A DNA stretch of 18,213 bases, from contig UZAE01013894.1 of assembly GCA_900617975.1 (NCBI GenBank), positions 1 to 18,213 on the forward strand. The letters run 5' to 3'. Positions 10,001 to 16,785 of this stretch are shown piece after piece. The translations under genes were made by a program, and so were the position numbers. Every line of letters begins with the position of its first letter. Positions within the stretch are counted from its first letter, which is position 1. The notes beneath the pieces were generated by a model that made no database searches, was not told where the DNA came from, and saw only the letters and a list, made by a program, of their open reading frames with translations. The stretch is from Rodentolepis nana (taxonomy: Eukaryota; Platyhelminthes; Cestoda; Cyclophyllidea; Hymenolepididae).

Positions 10001-12765
10001 AGCCTCAAGAATCCCTAATATCTCTAATCTCAATGCTTCCATCATTTATGGAACTCCCTATTTTCAGAATTTCCTATGGAAATGGCTAACATCTTTATTT
10101 CCAATTAACCATGTGAGAGATTAACATGTTTGTCACTTAAATATCATGTGCTCATAATCTATGACCATCTGCTAAATTATAACTTCCCCGGAATAATAGC
10201 TATTGAATCAATGTGATGATTTGGTCAAATGCGGTGGATATTTCCACCTCAATACTCTTCAGTTGCGGCTAATTTAACTCAAATTTTTAAGCGATCGGGC
10301 CCAAGCCACAAGATTGTGGTGTTGTGATAAGACCTTGTGTTGACATGTGGCAAGTGGTCAAGCGTCTAATTAGTCCTTTCAAATCAGATTAATCATGCCT
10401 CGGTGACTTCAATTAAGACTAGTTTAGAAAGTGGAAGCCCGGGGGTGGGGGTTGGGGGAGAAAGGGGGGGGGAGGCGAGAGGTCTACACTGCAGGTGGAT
10501 GGTTTCAGGAGATATCAATACAACTGCGGGGGAGGGGGGGGGGGGGNGGGGGGGGGTAAAGTATTAATCAGCTTGTGGGATCGACGCCATAGGGACAGGC
10601 ATTTAGCCCAAAGTTGAACTATAACTGGAAACTAATTGGTCACAGAACGTGTATTTTACCCCACTCCAGCTGGAAAAATGCGAAATTAGTCAAGGAAAGA
10701 TGGTGAGAAGTTGATACTGATGAGGGAAGCTTTACTTTTTGTGAGCGACACTTACCACGCGTCTCAAATGGCAAAATTGTTAATTGATTATAGTAGGGAT
10801 AAGGCCTTGGTGGAAATTTTAGGTGAGGAAATTAGCAGAAAATAATTTAAAACTTATGAATATTTTAAGCCATTTCGCTTAACACTTGCACTTCAACATT
10901 AATTATTATTATTAGTAGTATTAGAATATTCAAATCGTTAAATTCTATTAAGAGAAATTGTCAATTGATGATATATATGCGACCCTGGTGCAGAATAGCT
11001 TTGAAATTATATTAATTCATATAACAATTACAAAAAATATTGTTTTTACTGACTTGGTTATCATAGACAAAAGTTCCTTTTTAGCTTATTGGAGACAAAT
11101 TTCACATTGAGGCAGAAATTCGGAGTTGATAAGGGTGATTTATAATTAGCCCAGGAACATGTGCAGAGTCCAAGGTTCTGCTTTTTTTGACTTTTTGGAC
11201 CAAACATCTGCTTACCATTTAGCCTATTAACGCGATTGCCGATACAATGCGGGTAATAAACTAAATGGTGAAGCGGGCACCGCCTTTGACCCTATTCTGA
11301 CACCATGAGAATATTGCAGCATTTGAGGATAGAGGGGGAAGGGGGGAGGGGGGAGGGATATGAGGATACTTCTTTTTACCTCGATGACTTTGCTCTGATT
11401 GGTCTAAAAAGTAGCGTTCCGAGGTGATGCACTAATACCGTAACGAGTTCGAGTTGATCACAGTTCGAAATCCGTTGTCATGAAATCATTTGTGGATACC
11501 ACCTCTCCACCCCCACCCCACCCCCTCAATTGGTTTAAACTTATCTTCTAGAAATAATTTAATGAAAACTATTAATGGAAAACGTTAGTTGTCTTTCGAT
11601 CTGATATAACATGACGTATTCCTACTTATTAGTATTTAAGTAATTTTATATTGATCAACTACAAATTTTACAATCCTATAATTCAGATTTAGATGAAAAC
11701 ATCTAAATTCTTAAAATACATGCGTTGATACTGTCATACGATGAAGGTAAACTGAATGTGGTGGAGCATAATTTATGCCCCTAATCCTAATTCAAACTAA
11801 ATTTGGTGATGAAATGTAATATTACTATAAAGCAAATCAAGCTGGATAAAGTATTCATGAATGAATAAGAGAAAAATAACGTCATATTCCTCGGCAAACC
11901 TTCCAAACGTGGTATAAAAAAGCGGAAGATTTCTGAGTGGGAACGTTTGAGAAATCTGACCTAATACCTAACATTCCTACATAACTAAAGTGATAACTGG
12001 TGCTTCTGCTCTCATTCGTTGATATATTCAAGACTTTCTAATCTAATAAGAGCGTAGTCTTGAATACAAGGGGGATAGGTGTTGTTTTTCAAGAACGAAC
12101 GATGAGTTTGAAATGTATTGTCATTTCATTTTTAATTTTAATTCAGTCAGGAAATAGAAGGTATAATTTCAAAGACCATATTCGGGAGCGACCCCTATCA
12201 CTTAAGCTATAGCTCAACTTGATATCACCAACTTCTGATTGTTGGCTTCAAAGGACAAAAATACAAACCCGTTTGATAACTTTCAAATTTAGCACCAAAT
12301 AGGCACTTATATAAAACTAAAAAATATTAATGTAACACCAAAGTTGACAAATTAAAAATGGATGACAAGAGTTAAATTATAAGATTTCAAATATGCCCAT
12401 ATTTATTAAGAATGAATATTAATTTTATTTCTTCACCAAATTACTACTCACCGTCCACTCTTTGTGATGACCATTTCTGTCTCGTAGGCATGAAAGCTTC
12501 TCCAAAGATGACGATCGACAAGTTCAACGCATGGATTCTCTTTTCTCAATAGAGAAGACTGATGGTGGTTCACCGGGGGACTAATAGGACTAGGGAAACC
12601 GGCAGCCATTGGAAGGGCAGGCGTTGAAGTCTTGGAGATAACGTCAGAGGGACCCATGGGTGGATACATAGCCATTGCAGCTTGGTAAGCCACCTCTATG
12701 GTGCTGAGGGAATTCAAAGAGGACTTGAAGGACATGTCAAGAGCAGCCGTGGAAGTGTTATCCAT
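5633..12765 (-). CDS. tbx2/3: T-box transcription factor, Tbx2/3 subfamily, six exons
   Basis: A sequence-specific nuclear DNA-binding regulator; Tbx2/3 proteins act mainly as transcriptional repressors in patterning. Exons 12765-12452, 9500-9233, 7599-7453, 7293-7217, 6951-6770 and 6009-5633 sum to 1365 nt (454 residues plus TAG). All splice phases close (2, 0, 0, 2, 1). The T-box spans about residues 80-263 and contains [92 protein letters not shown] and [21 protein letters not shown], the [16 protein letters not shown] block and the GRREKK end point to Tbx2/3 rather than Brachyury, Tbx1 or Tbx4/5. A basic run, [13 protein letters not shown] (about 266-278), is a likely NLS. It is short for the subfamily: the C-terminal region is about 190 residues, ending in an eh1-like FSISAL. 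The ATG is the first after an in-frame TGA at 12798-12796. Intron positions agree with those I know for vertebrate Tbx2/3 genes. Confidence 0.96.
6010..6769 (-). other. Tbx2/3 intron 5
   Basis: A 760-bp AT-rich phase-1 intron. I see no additional exon, repeat or RNA gene in it. Confidence 0.75.
6770..6951 (-). CDS. tbx2/3: Tbx2/3 exon 5 (nuclear signal and acidic stretch)
   Basis: Acceptor ttgcttag, donor G|GTGAGC. The first base finishes a lysine codon, joining GRREKK to RQIGKNRRH, a basic cluster directly after the T-box. An acidic serine run follows ([10 protein letters not shown], typical of casein-kinase-2 sites), then a Thr/Pro-rich segment. Confidence 0.9.
7025..7051. repeat. (TA)n microsatellite in intron 4
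   Basis: An uninterrupted TA dinucleotide tract of about 13 units inside the 265-bp intron 4 of the T-box gene. Likely length-polymorphic. Confidence 0.95.
7217..7293 (-). CDS. tbx2/3: Tbx2/3 exon 4 (end of T-box)
   Basis: A 77-nt exon, acceptor ttctttag, donor AA|GTGAGT. It encodes [19 protein letters not shown] followed by GGRREK. This is the C-terminal DNA-contact helix region of the T-box and its Tbx2/3-type basic end. It is too short for ordinary ORF calling but unmistakable by sequence. Confidence 0.95.
7453..7599 (-). CDS. tbx2/3: Tbx2/3 exon 3 (central T-box)
   Basis: 147 nt, exactly 49 codons, phase 0 at both ends. It runs [20 protein letters not shown] to [11 protein letters not shown]. 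The acceptor is gacttttcag; the donor AAG|GTGCAT is weak for a vertebrate-type consensus but is the only one that fits. The intron that follows is 159 bp. Confidence 0.96.
7600..9232 (-). other. Tbx2/3 intron 2
   Basis: 1.6 kb. It contains a short minus-strand ORF at 8184-8393 that looks somewhat protein-like, a C-run near 8089-8097 and purine/pyrimidine-biased DNA at 8725-8760 and 8846-8880. No retroelement copy of the window's main family is present. Confidence 0.75.
8184..8393 (-). CDS. Orphan ORF inside T-box intron 2
   Basis: 69 codons from an ATG, with protein-like composition: alternating charged and aliphatic residues ([20 protein letters not shown]...), a probable helical run, and a lysine-rich end. 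The ATG overlaps a weak acceptor (atttgtcattag), so it could be an exon rather than a complete gene. I cannot link it to a partner exon or a family. It may be a decayed fragment or chance. Confidence 0.2.
   Translation of the reverse strand: MSLEYLLERSEYVDFIYEKREVLLNKIVNGAYRSIILKPVIETILTEVMVFLKTNKTQQPFLNEKMKKK
9233..9500 (-). CDS. tbx2/3: Tbx2/3 exon 2 (N-terminal T-box)
   Basis: 268 nt. The acceptor aatttcag is followed by G completing CGG, then [20 protein letters not shown] through SDKHGF, ending phase 0 at TTT|GTAAGT. It contains the Tbx2/3 signature [20 protein letters not shown] and the invariant [18 protein letters not shown]. Confidence 0.97.
10441..10473 (+). repeat. G-tract cluster (quadruplex-forming pattern)
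   Basis: Four or more runs of at least five G separated by 1-5 bases, on the template strand of T-box intron 1. This matches the canonical intramolecular G-quadruplex pattern. Confidence 0.75.
10528..10556 (+). repeat. Poly-G tract with an ambiguous base
   Basis: A near-continuous G run interrupted by one A (10533) and one N (10547). The N inside a homopolymer suggests the length is unresolved in the assembly. Confidence 0.9.
11332..11358 (+). repeat. GGGGGA-type purine repeat
   Basis: Repeated G5-6 runs separated by one or two A, again a quadruplex-compatible pattern on the template strand of intron 1. Confidence 0.75.
11506..11527 (-). repeat. C-tract; G-rich in the T-box pre-mRNA
   Basis: C-runs of four to six bases separated by A. 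On the transcribed-sense (minus) strand this reads as G-runs, so, unlike the other G-clusters of intron 1, the quadruplex would form in the RNA. Confidence 0.65.
12452..12765 (-). CDS. tbx2/3: Tbx2/3 exon 1 (N-terminus and start of T-box)
   Basis: Starts [20 protein letters not shown]. The ATG has A at -3 and G at +4, and an in-frame TGA lies 33 nt upstream. The first 75 residues are Ser/Pro/Met/Ala-rich and probably disordered. The T-box begins near residue 80 ([16 protein letters not shown]), a divergent version of the usual LW..FH..GTEM block, then [10 protein letters not shown] is conserved. Donor CG|GTGAGT leaves phase 2. Confidence 0.93.
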
Positions 12766-13030
12766 GATGGTGTTGAGAGAACTTGTGAAATGCCTTCACA
12801 CCCGGACGGGTAAGTTCATTTGCATGGACGCACTCAGGCATATACGCACGCACAACTCCAACACACACCCTATTGGTTGTGGGCGCTAGAAGTAGCGCCC
12901 TTCATGTGTGATGCGAGTGGTGGGATTGGTGTGAATCTCTGAGCGGGTGTTAAGGCGAGAAAGTGGAAGGGCGCGAACACTGCGTTGGAGTGTTGGCGCG
13001 CGTATCAAATCCTGTGCGCCAATCAAAATG
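12766..13030 (-). promoter_or_regulatory. Probable T-box gene promoter / 5'UTR region
   Basis: This segment is clearly more GC- and CpG-rich than its AT-rich surroundings and abuts the start codon. It contains three CCAAT boxes (minus-strand sense at 12872-12876 and 12925-12929, plus-strand sense at 13019-13023), two T-box half-site cores (TTCACACC 12795-12802 and GGTGTGAA 12928-12935, in opposite orientations) and a perfect 8-bp hairpin at 12881-12900. The transcription start and the 5'UTR extent are not determinable here; a 5' noncoding exon further right is possible. Confidence 0.5.
12881..12900. repeat. Perfect GC-rich hairpin upstream of the T-box start
   Basis: GGGCGCTA and TAGCGCCC are exact reverse complements around a 4-nt loop (GAAG on plus, CTTC on minus). 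It lies about 115 nt upstream of the ATG. If transcribed, it would be a stable 5'UTR stem-loop. Confidence 0.7.
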
Positions 13031-13777
13031 CAGACAACTGTTTGTATGCCGTAATGGCCATTATACCTTGGTTGCATAAATTCTAATTCATCGATTATTA
13101 ATGAATAAAACATTATAGAAATAACAAAATTATTTGTTAAAAGTTATATATCTTCTCCTGCAAATCTAAAAAGTACTTAATGCATTTTCATCTTTTTGGA
13201 ATTTAAAGGAATAAAAAGCAAACGAAAAGAATTTCGATAACAAATATCATTTTGGAACATTTTGTAATTGTAAGGATATAAGGTAGACTAGTTTCTAACC
13301 TGGGAACTAGTATGAGGAAACCTCTCTTTTATCTGTTGGGTTATCATATAATCAAACTCATTAAGTAGAACTTAATTGAAAGAAGATGAAGATGATATTT
13401 TGATTTGTACCACACTTCGAGTCAGTTGTGATAGATTTCGTCACATTGTAGGGCAGTTAGTAACATAGCAGTTAGTAACCTCTCTCAAATTCAATTGTTA
13501 AGGAAAACTTTCATTCACTAAATGAATCTAGAAATTTGCTGATGAGATAAAATATTTAAGCGAATATTTACTGTTGTTTGCTACTTCAGAATATTGATCG
13601 CGTTTAAGATGATAGGGTTTACTGTAGCTTGATATCTAATTGCAACTCAACATAGTTTTGAGTAAGTGAACTTTCACCAATCGTAGAATCTATTGCCAAT
13701 GTAATTGACATTAGTTCTATACAAATTTTTGTCCAGTATTCACATCCAACCGTCTAGCTATTTCAAATGTTGCTTAT
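13031..13777. other. Upstream intergenic DNA, no gene seen
   Basis: AT-rich with no supportable ORF, RNA gene or repeat copy on either strand. Confidence 0.6.
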
Positions 13778-13787
13778 CTTATTAAAT

Positions 13788-14106
13788 TCATTTAGTTCAA
13801 ATGGCAGTTATGACAGTTATCATTAGCCTTTAGCTGACTTCGGGCTTCACAGAGAGGAGGAGGAACATCAAAGTAAAAAAAGTCGAGAGGGCACAGAATA
13901 ATGATTTACAGATGTAAAAGAGATGGACAGGCAGACACAAAGGCAGAGAAAAGGTGAGGTGAGTACTGTGAATAGTCGAATATGGCATAGAGTGAGGTGA
14001 TGATAGTTTGAAGTGAGAAGTCAACTGCCAGTTAATAGACTTTTTTGCCGTATAAGTATATGTTGCCCAGGTTGCACCATATGGAGGTAAGTCTATCGCA
14101 CACCCC
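13788..14106 (-). mobile_element. Ribozyme-headed SINE-like element, copy 3
   Basis: Minus-strand copy, head at 14106. It contains the ribozyme, body and conserved 3' block (gcttcgggcttcacagag in plus sense, reversed). The A/T tail is degenerate and the left edge approximate. An imperfect duplication flanks it (cttattaaat at 13778-13787, cttgttaaat at 14110-14119), suggesting moderate age. Confidence 0.88.
14035..14106 (-). ncRNA. HDV-like ribozyme (copy 3)
   Basis: P2, P3, P1.1, the GGGCAAC junction and the J4/2 cytosine are intact. P1 has one mismatch (nt 35 is A opposite G4). P4 has one weakened pair (CATAT/ATACG). Activity is probably reduced. Confidence 0.8.
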
Positions 14107-14296
14107 TACCTTGTTAAATATTTATTCTCGTAGTCAACTAAAATTTCGTGGTTGCTATTATTCTTCTACATCGTCCAGTTTGTAGAAAGTGTAATAACGG
14201 GAAGGATTCGGAGATGCATCCTAATTGACTGGCCCCATAAAATACCTCAACAATTTAGTCTAATTGAAAGAAGTTCGCAATTTAGTGAAACAAAAT

Positions 14297-14594
14297 TTAT
14301 TTATTTATTTCAAATGGCAGGCGTTTCGAAAGATATCATTAGCCATTTAGCTGGCTTCGGGCTTCACAGGGGGGAGAATAGAAGAACGATTCACAGTTGT
14401 AAAAGAGATAGACGGACACAAAGGTAGAGAAAAAGGTAAGGGGAATACTGTGGAAGGTGTCGAATATGACAACCAGGGGAGGGAGTCGTGGTAGTTAGAA
14501 GCCAGAAGTCAATTGCCGGTTAATAGACTTTTTTGCCGTATGAGTATACGTTGCCCAGGGTGCACCACGTGGAGGTAAGTCTATCGCACTCCCC
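14297..14594 (-). mobile_element. Ribozyme-headed SINE-like element, copy 4
   Basis: A full-length minus-strand copy with clean boundaries. The perfect 13-bp target-site duplication agtgaaacaaaat occurs at 14284-14296 and 14595-14607. The duplication touches the ribozyme's first G directly at the head and the (ATTT)n tail at the other end. This is the clearest evidence, with copies 5 and 6, for insertion by target-primed reverse transcription. Confidence 0.94.
14523..14594 (-). ncRNA. HDV-like ribozyme (copy 4)
   Basis: Identical to the family consensus except T5 changed to A, which breaks one P1 pair (opposite A34). P2, P3, P1.1, P4 and the catalytic region are all intact. Confidence 0.83.
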
Positions 14595-14645
14595 AGTGAA
14601 ACAAAATAAAGCTTCGGTATTCCTTATAGTTTATATCTGAGTACT

Positions 14646-14716
14646 GGGGTGTGCGATAGACTTACCTCCATGTGGTGCATCCTGGGCAACATATACTTAT
14701 ACGGCAAAAAGCCTAT
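14646..14716 (+). ncRNA. HDV-like ribozyme (copy 5)
   Basis: 71 nt, one A shorter in J4/2 to P2. P1 pairs throughout, with C35 changed to T giving an extra G-U wobble. P2 has one mismatch (AAGCCTAT strand). P4 has one weakened pair. The catalytic cytosine and the GGGCAAC junction are kept. Confidence 0.8.
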
Positions 14717-14924
14717 AAGCAGGCAGTTGACTCCTCTTTTCAAACTACTTCAACAGTACTCACCTCGCATTTTTTCTACCTTTTCTACCTTTGTCTTCGG
14801 AACACTTTTGTCCCCCCCTCTCGACTTTTCATCGCTTTGATGTTCCTCCTCCTCTCTGTGATGCCTGAAGTCAACTAAAGGGCTAATGATAACCATCAAG
14901 ACGCCTGCCATTTGATATAAATAA
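14646..14924 (+). mobile_element. Ribozyme-headed SINE-like element, copy 5
   Basis: Plus-strand copy, head at 14646, tail near 14916-14924. Perfect 13-bp target-site duplication atatctgagtact at 14633-14645 and 14925-14937. Its body is shorter than copy 6 because of internal deletions. It lies head-to-head with copy 4, 51 bp apart, giving a large inverted repeat. Confidence 0.94.
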
Positions 14925-14937
14925 ATATCTGAGTACT

Positions 14938-15293
14938 TATCTAATACCCTAAAAACGATATGTTAAAATGCTCTAGTATCGAATTAAGCCTACCTTCTTG
15001 TATCTCCCAGAAATAGGACTATCAGCGATTCCTTTAAAATTCCTAGCCGACACAGAGAGTGCCTCTTTCTTGCACGCTTCTCTAAATTTTCCGCTAAAGT
15101 TGTCACATTAAGCGACAGCTACGGCTTGTTAGCCAACTGGGCATGTGTTCGGTGTGGCTTATCTGAGGGCTTAATCAGTGACCAAGAGGGACGCATACTT
15201 GGGGGAATTAGGTCATAGTCCGCTTGCTTATGAAGTGTAAACGCACGAGGATATTTAGTTAAAATAAGTAGTAATGGTCATGGTTGTGCAAAC
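14938..15293. other. Unique DNA between element copies 5 and 6
   Basis: No ORF, RNA gene or element fragment that I can support. Confidence 0.55.
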
Positions 15294-15307
15294 AAATATT
15301 ATCCAAT

Positions 15308-15379
15308 GGGGTGTGCGATAGACTTACCTCCACGTGATGCAGCCTGGGCAACGTATACTCATACGGCAAAAAAGTCTAT
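15308..15379 (+). ncRNA. HDV-like ribozyme (copy 6)
   Basis: P2, P4, P1.1 and the catalytic region are intact. Two changes, G30 to A in P3 and C35 to G in P1, each break one pair. Cleavage would fall between T15307 (target duplication) and G15308. Confidence 0.82.
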
Positions 15380-15644
15380 TAACTGGCAGTTGACTCTCAC
15401 TTCAAACTACCATCACCTCACTCTATGCCATATTCGACTATTTCCGCAGTACTCACCTCACCTTTTTTTCTACATTTGTGTCTGTCTGCCTCTTTTATAT
15501 CTTTGAAACACTCTTCTGTTCCACCCCTCCCCCATCTCGACTTTTTCACTTTGATGTTCCTCCTCCTCTCTGTGAAGTCCGAAGTCAACTAAAGGTCTAA
15601 TGATAACTATCAAAACGCCTGCCATTTGGTATAAATAAATAAAT
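15308..15644 (+). mobile_element. Ribozyme-headed SINE-like element, copy 6 (longest)
   Basis: Longest copy (337 bp), plus strand, with a perfect 14-bp target-site duplication aaatattatccaat at 15294-15307 and 15645-15658. It ends in three to four ATAA(A) units, the short tandem tail typical of RTE-like elements. The body contains polypyrimidine stretches but no ORF above about 66 codons, so it cannot encode its own reverse transcriptase. Confidence 0.95.
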
Positions 15645-15658
15645 AAATATTATCCAAT

Positions 15659-16577
15659 TTCAATAATAAATGAGCGCCAGATTAGGGGAACAAGAACCGA
15701 ACAACCCCCCCTCCCTCCCTAGTTGAAAAAATGAAATTATGGCATTAGGAGCTTTGAAGTTGGAATATGGAAGCAATTCGATTCCTTGACTCATGAAAAT
15801 ATTTACGGTATTAAGGGCTTGTAAGGCGGGTGATTGAATCCTTTTGTTCCACGTGCCACCTTTTTACAGCTAAGAGCATGCAGAGGCAACGACCTACGAT
15901 AAGTAGAGAGTATAAGCCACACGGTTAGCGAGAAGCTACTAATTATCACAACCACTCCACTCCACCCCACCCCNCCCCACCACCACTTTGTTGGGAAAAT
16001 TTGCTTGGCGCCAAATGTGAGTCGTGCTGTTCGCGTTGGCCACCCGTGAAACACCGTTAAAATGGCGCCTCAATCCCGAAATGTGATTTTCCTCCCAGTG
16101 ACAAGGCATTGTGCATTCTTTCCCCATCTTAGCAAAAAATTTTTTTCTTGTATCTTTTTTTTCCTCTGAGCAATTTGCTTGTCACACTCATCTTTGATCG
16201 CATCTTTCATCTACCCACAATTATCTTTTCACAATTGTTTATTTTCGCGGTGGTGGTGTTGACTGTTGGAAAGCAAAGAGTATCTATTTTCACAAAAGGC
16301 AGTACTTTCAATGTTTTTTTTCTTGGGTGCGGTTGCGCTAAAAAATGTCTGTCTATTTGCTTCGACAACTGGGTTAGTAAGAAAAAATGGAAGCAAATGA
16401 CGAAATTTTTGGGTGTATAGTCTTACAGTTTGAGTTTCTGGTCGTTTACGGGAAGACTTTGGCGAATACCAAGTCTAGAATATTAGTTATTGGAGGTTTG
16501 GAGTCGATTGAAGTAGCATTCGAAAAATGAAAATGGAAAAAATGGTAAGGAAATTGCACTTTTTACTTCTTATTTGA
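15659..16577. other. Intergenic, no gene seen
   Basis: It contains C-runs at 15705-15720 and 15956-15983 and a T-rich stretch at 16136-16165. The open frames here are low-complexity and I do not support any of them as genes. Confidence 0.55.
15956..15983. repeat. C-rich simple repeat with an ambiguous base
   Basis: CCACTCCACTCC grades into CCCCACCCC, with N at 15974. It is quadruplex-compatible on the minus strand, and the N suggests an unresolved length. Confidence 0.8.
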
Positions 16578-16649
16578 GGGGTGTGCAATAGACTCAACTC
16601 TACATGGTACACCTTGGGCAACGCATATTCATACAGCAAAAAAGTCTAT
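16578..16649 (+). ncRNA. HDV-like ribozyme, decayed (copy 7)
   Basis: Aligns over 72 nt without gaps. P1 still pairs: G32 to A turns a wobble into T7-A32, and C37 to T leaves a G-U. P2, P3, P1.1 and P4 each carry substitutions. The GGGCAAC junction and the J4/2 cytosine remain. Confidence 0.7.
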
Positions 16650-16785
16650 ATGCCGACAGTTGACTTCTCACTTCAAACAACCATGACCCCATTGTATGCC
16701 ATATTCCACAACTTTCACAGTACTCATCTCACCTTTTCTCTACATTTGTGCCTGTGTGTTTTCTGTCCCTCTAAAATGCCCATTT
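16578..16785 (+). mobile_element. SINE-like element, copy 7 (old, 3'-truncated)
   Basis: Plus-strand copy, head at 16578. The ribozyme and first body half align (ttgacttctcacttcaaac and the ctacatttgtg-cctgt region), then similarity fades near 16760-16785. The conserved 3' block and the A/T tail are absent. No target-site duplication is visible. It is diverged, like copy 2. Confidence 0.82.

Larger units (their letters stand above)
9501..12451 (-). other. Tbx2/3 intron 1
   Basis: At 2951 bp it is the longest intron and AT-rich apart from several G- or C-runs. There is no open exon and no copy of the ribozyme element. A GGTGTGA T-box core occurs at 9721-9727. Long first introns of developmental genes often hold enhancers, but no element can be named from sequence alone. 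Confidence 0.75.

Noticed and set aside
13539..13565. CTGATGAG followed by CGAA, resembling a hammerhead ribozyme core
   Set aside because: The second core strand lacks the required GAAA, the intervening bases do not pair as stem II, and no stems I/III are visible.
14649..14878. Plus-strand ORFs across element copy 5
   Set aside because: They translate the noncoding retroelement; the frames are not conserved between copies.
15308..15400. tRNA-derived SINE head with box A and box B
   Set aside because: TGGTGCA-type and GTTGACTTC stretches match Pol III boxes only loosely, and the same bases are fully explained by the HDV-like fold.
13788..15644. MITE or other DNA transposon
   Set aside because: The copies lack terminal inverted repeats, have A/T-repeat tails, and show 13-14 bp variable duplications, which is retroposition.
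16148..16420. Plus-strand ORF of 90 codons with hydrophobic runs
   Set aside because: T-rich low-complexity DNA yields Phe/Leu/Ile-rich translation; no splice context, no family resemblance.
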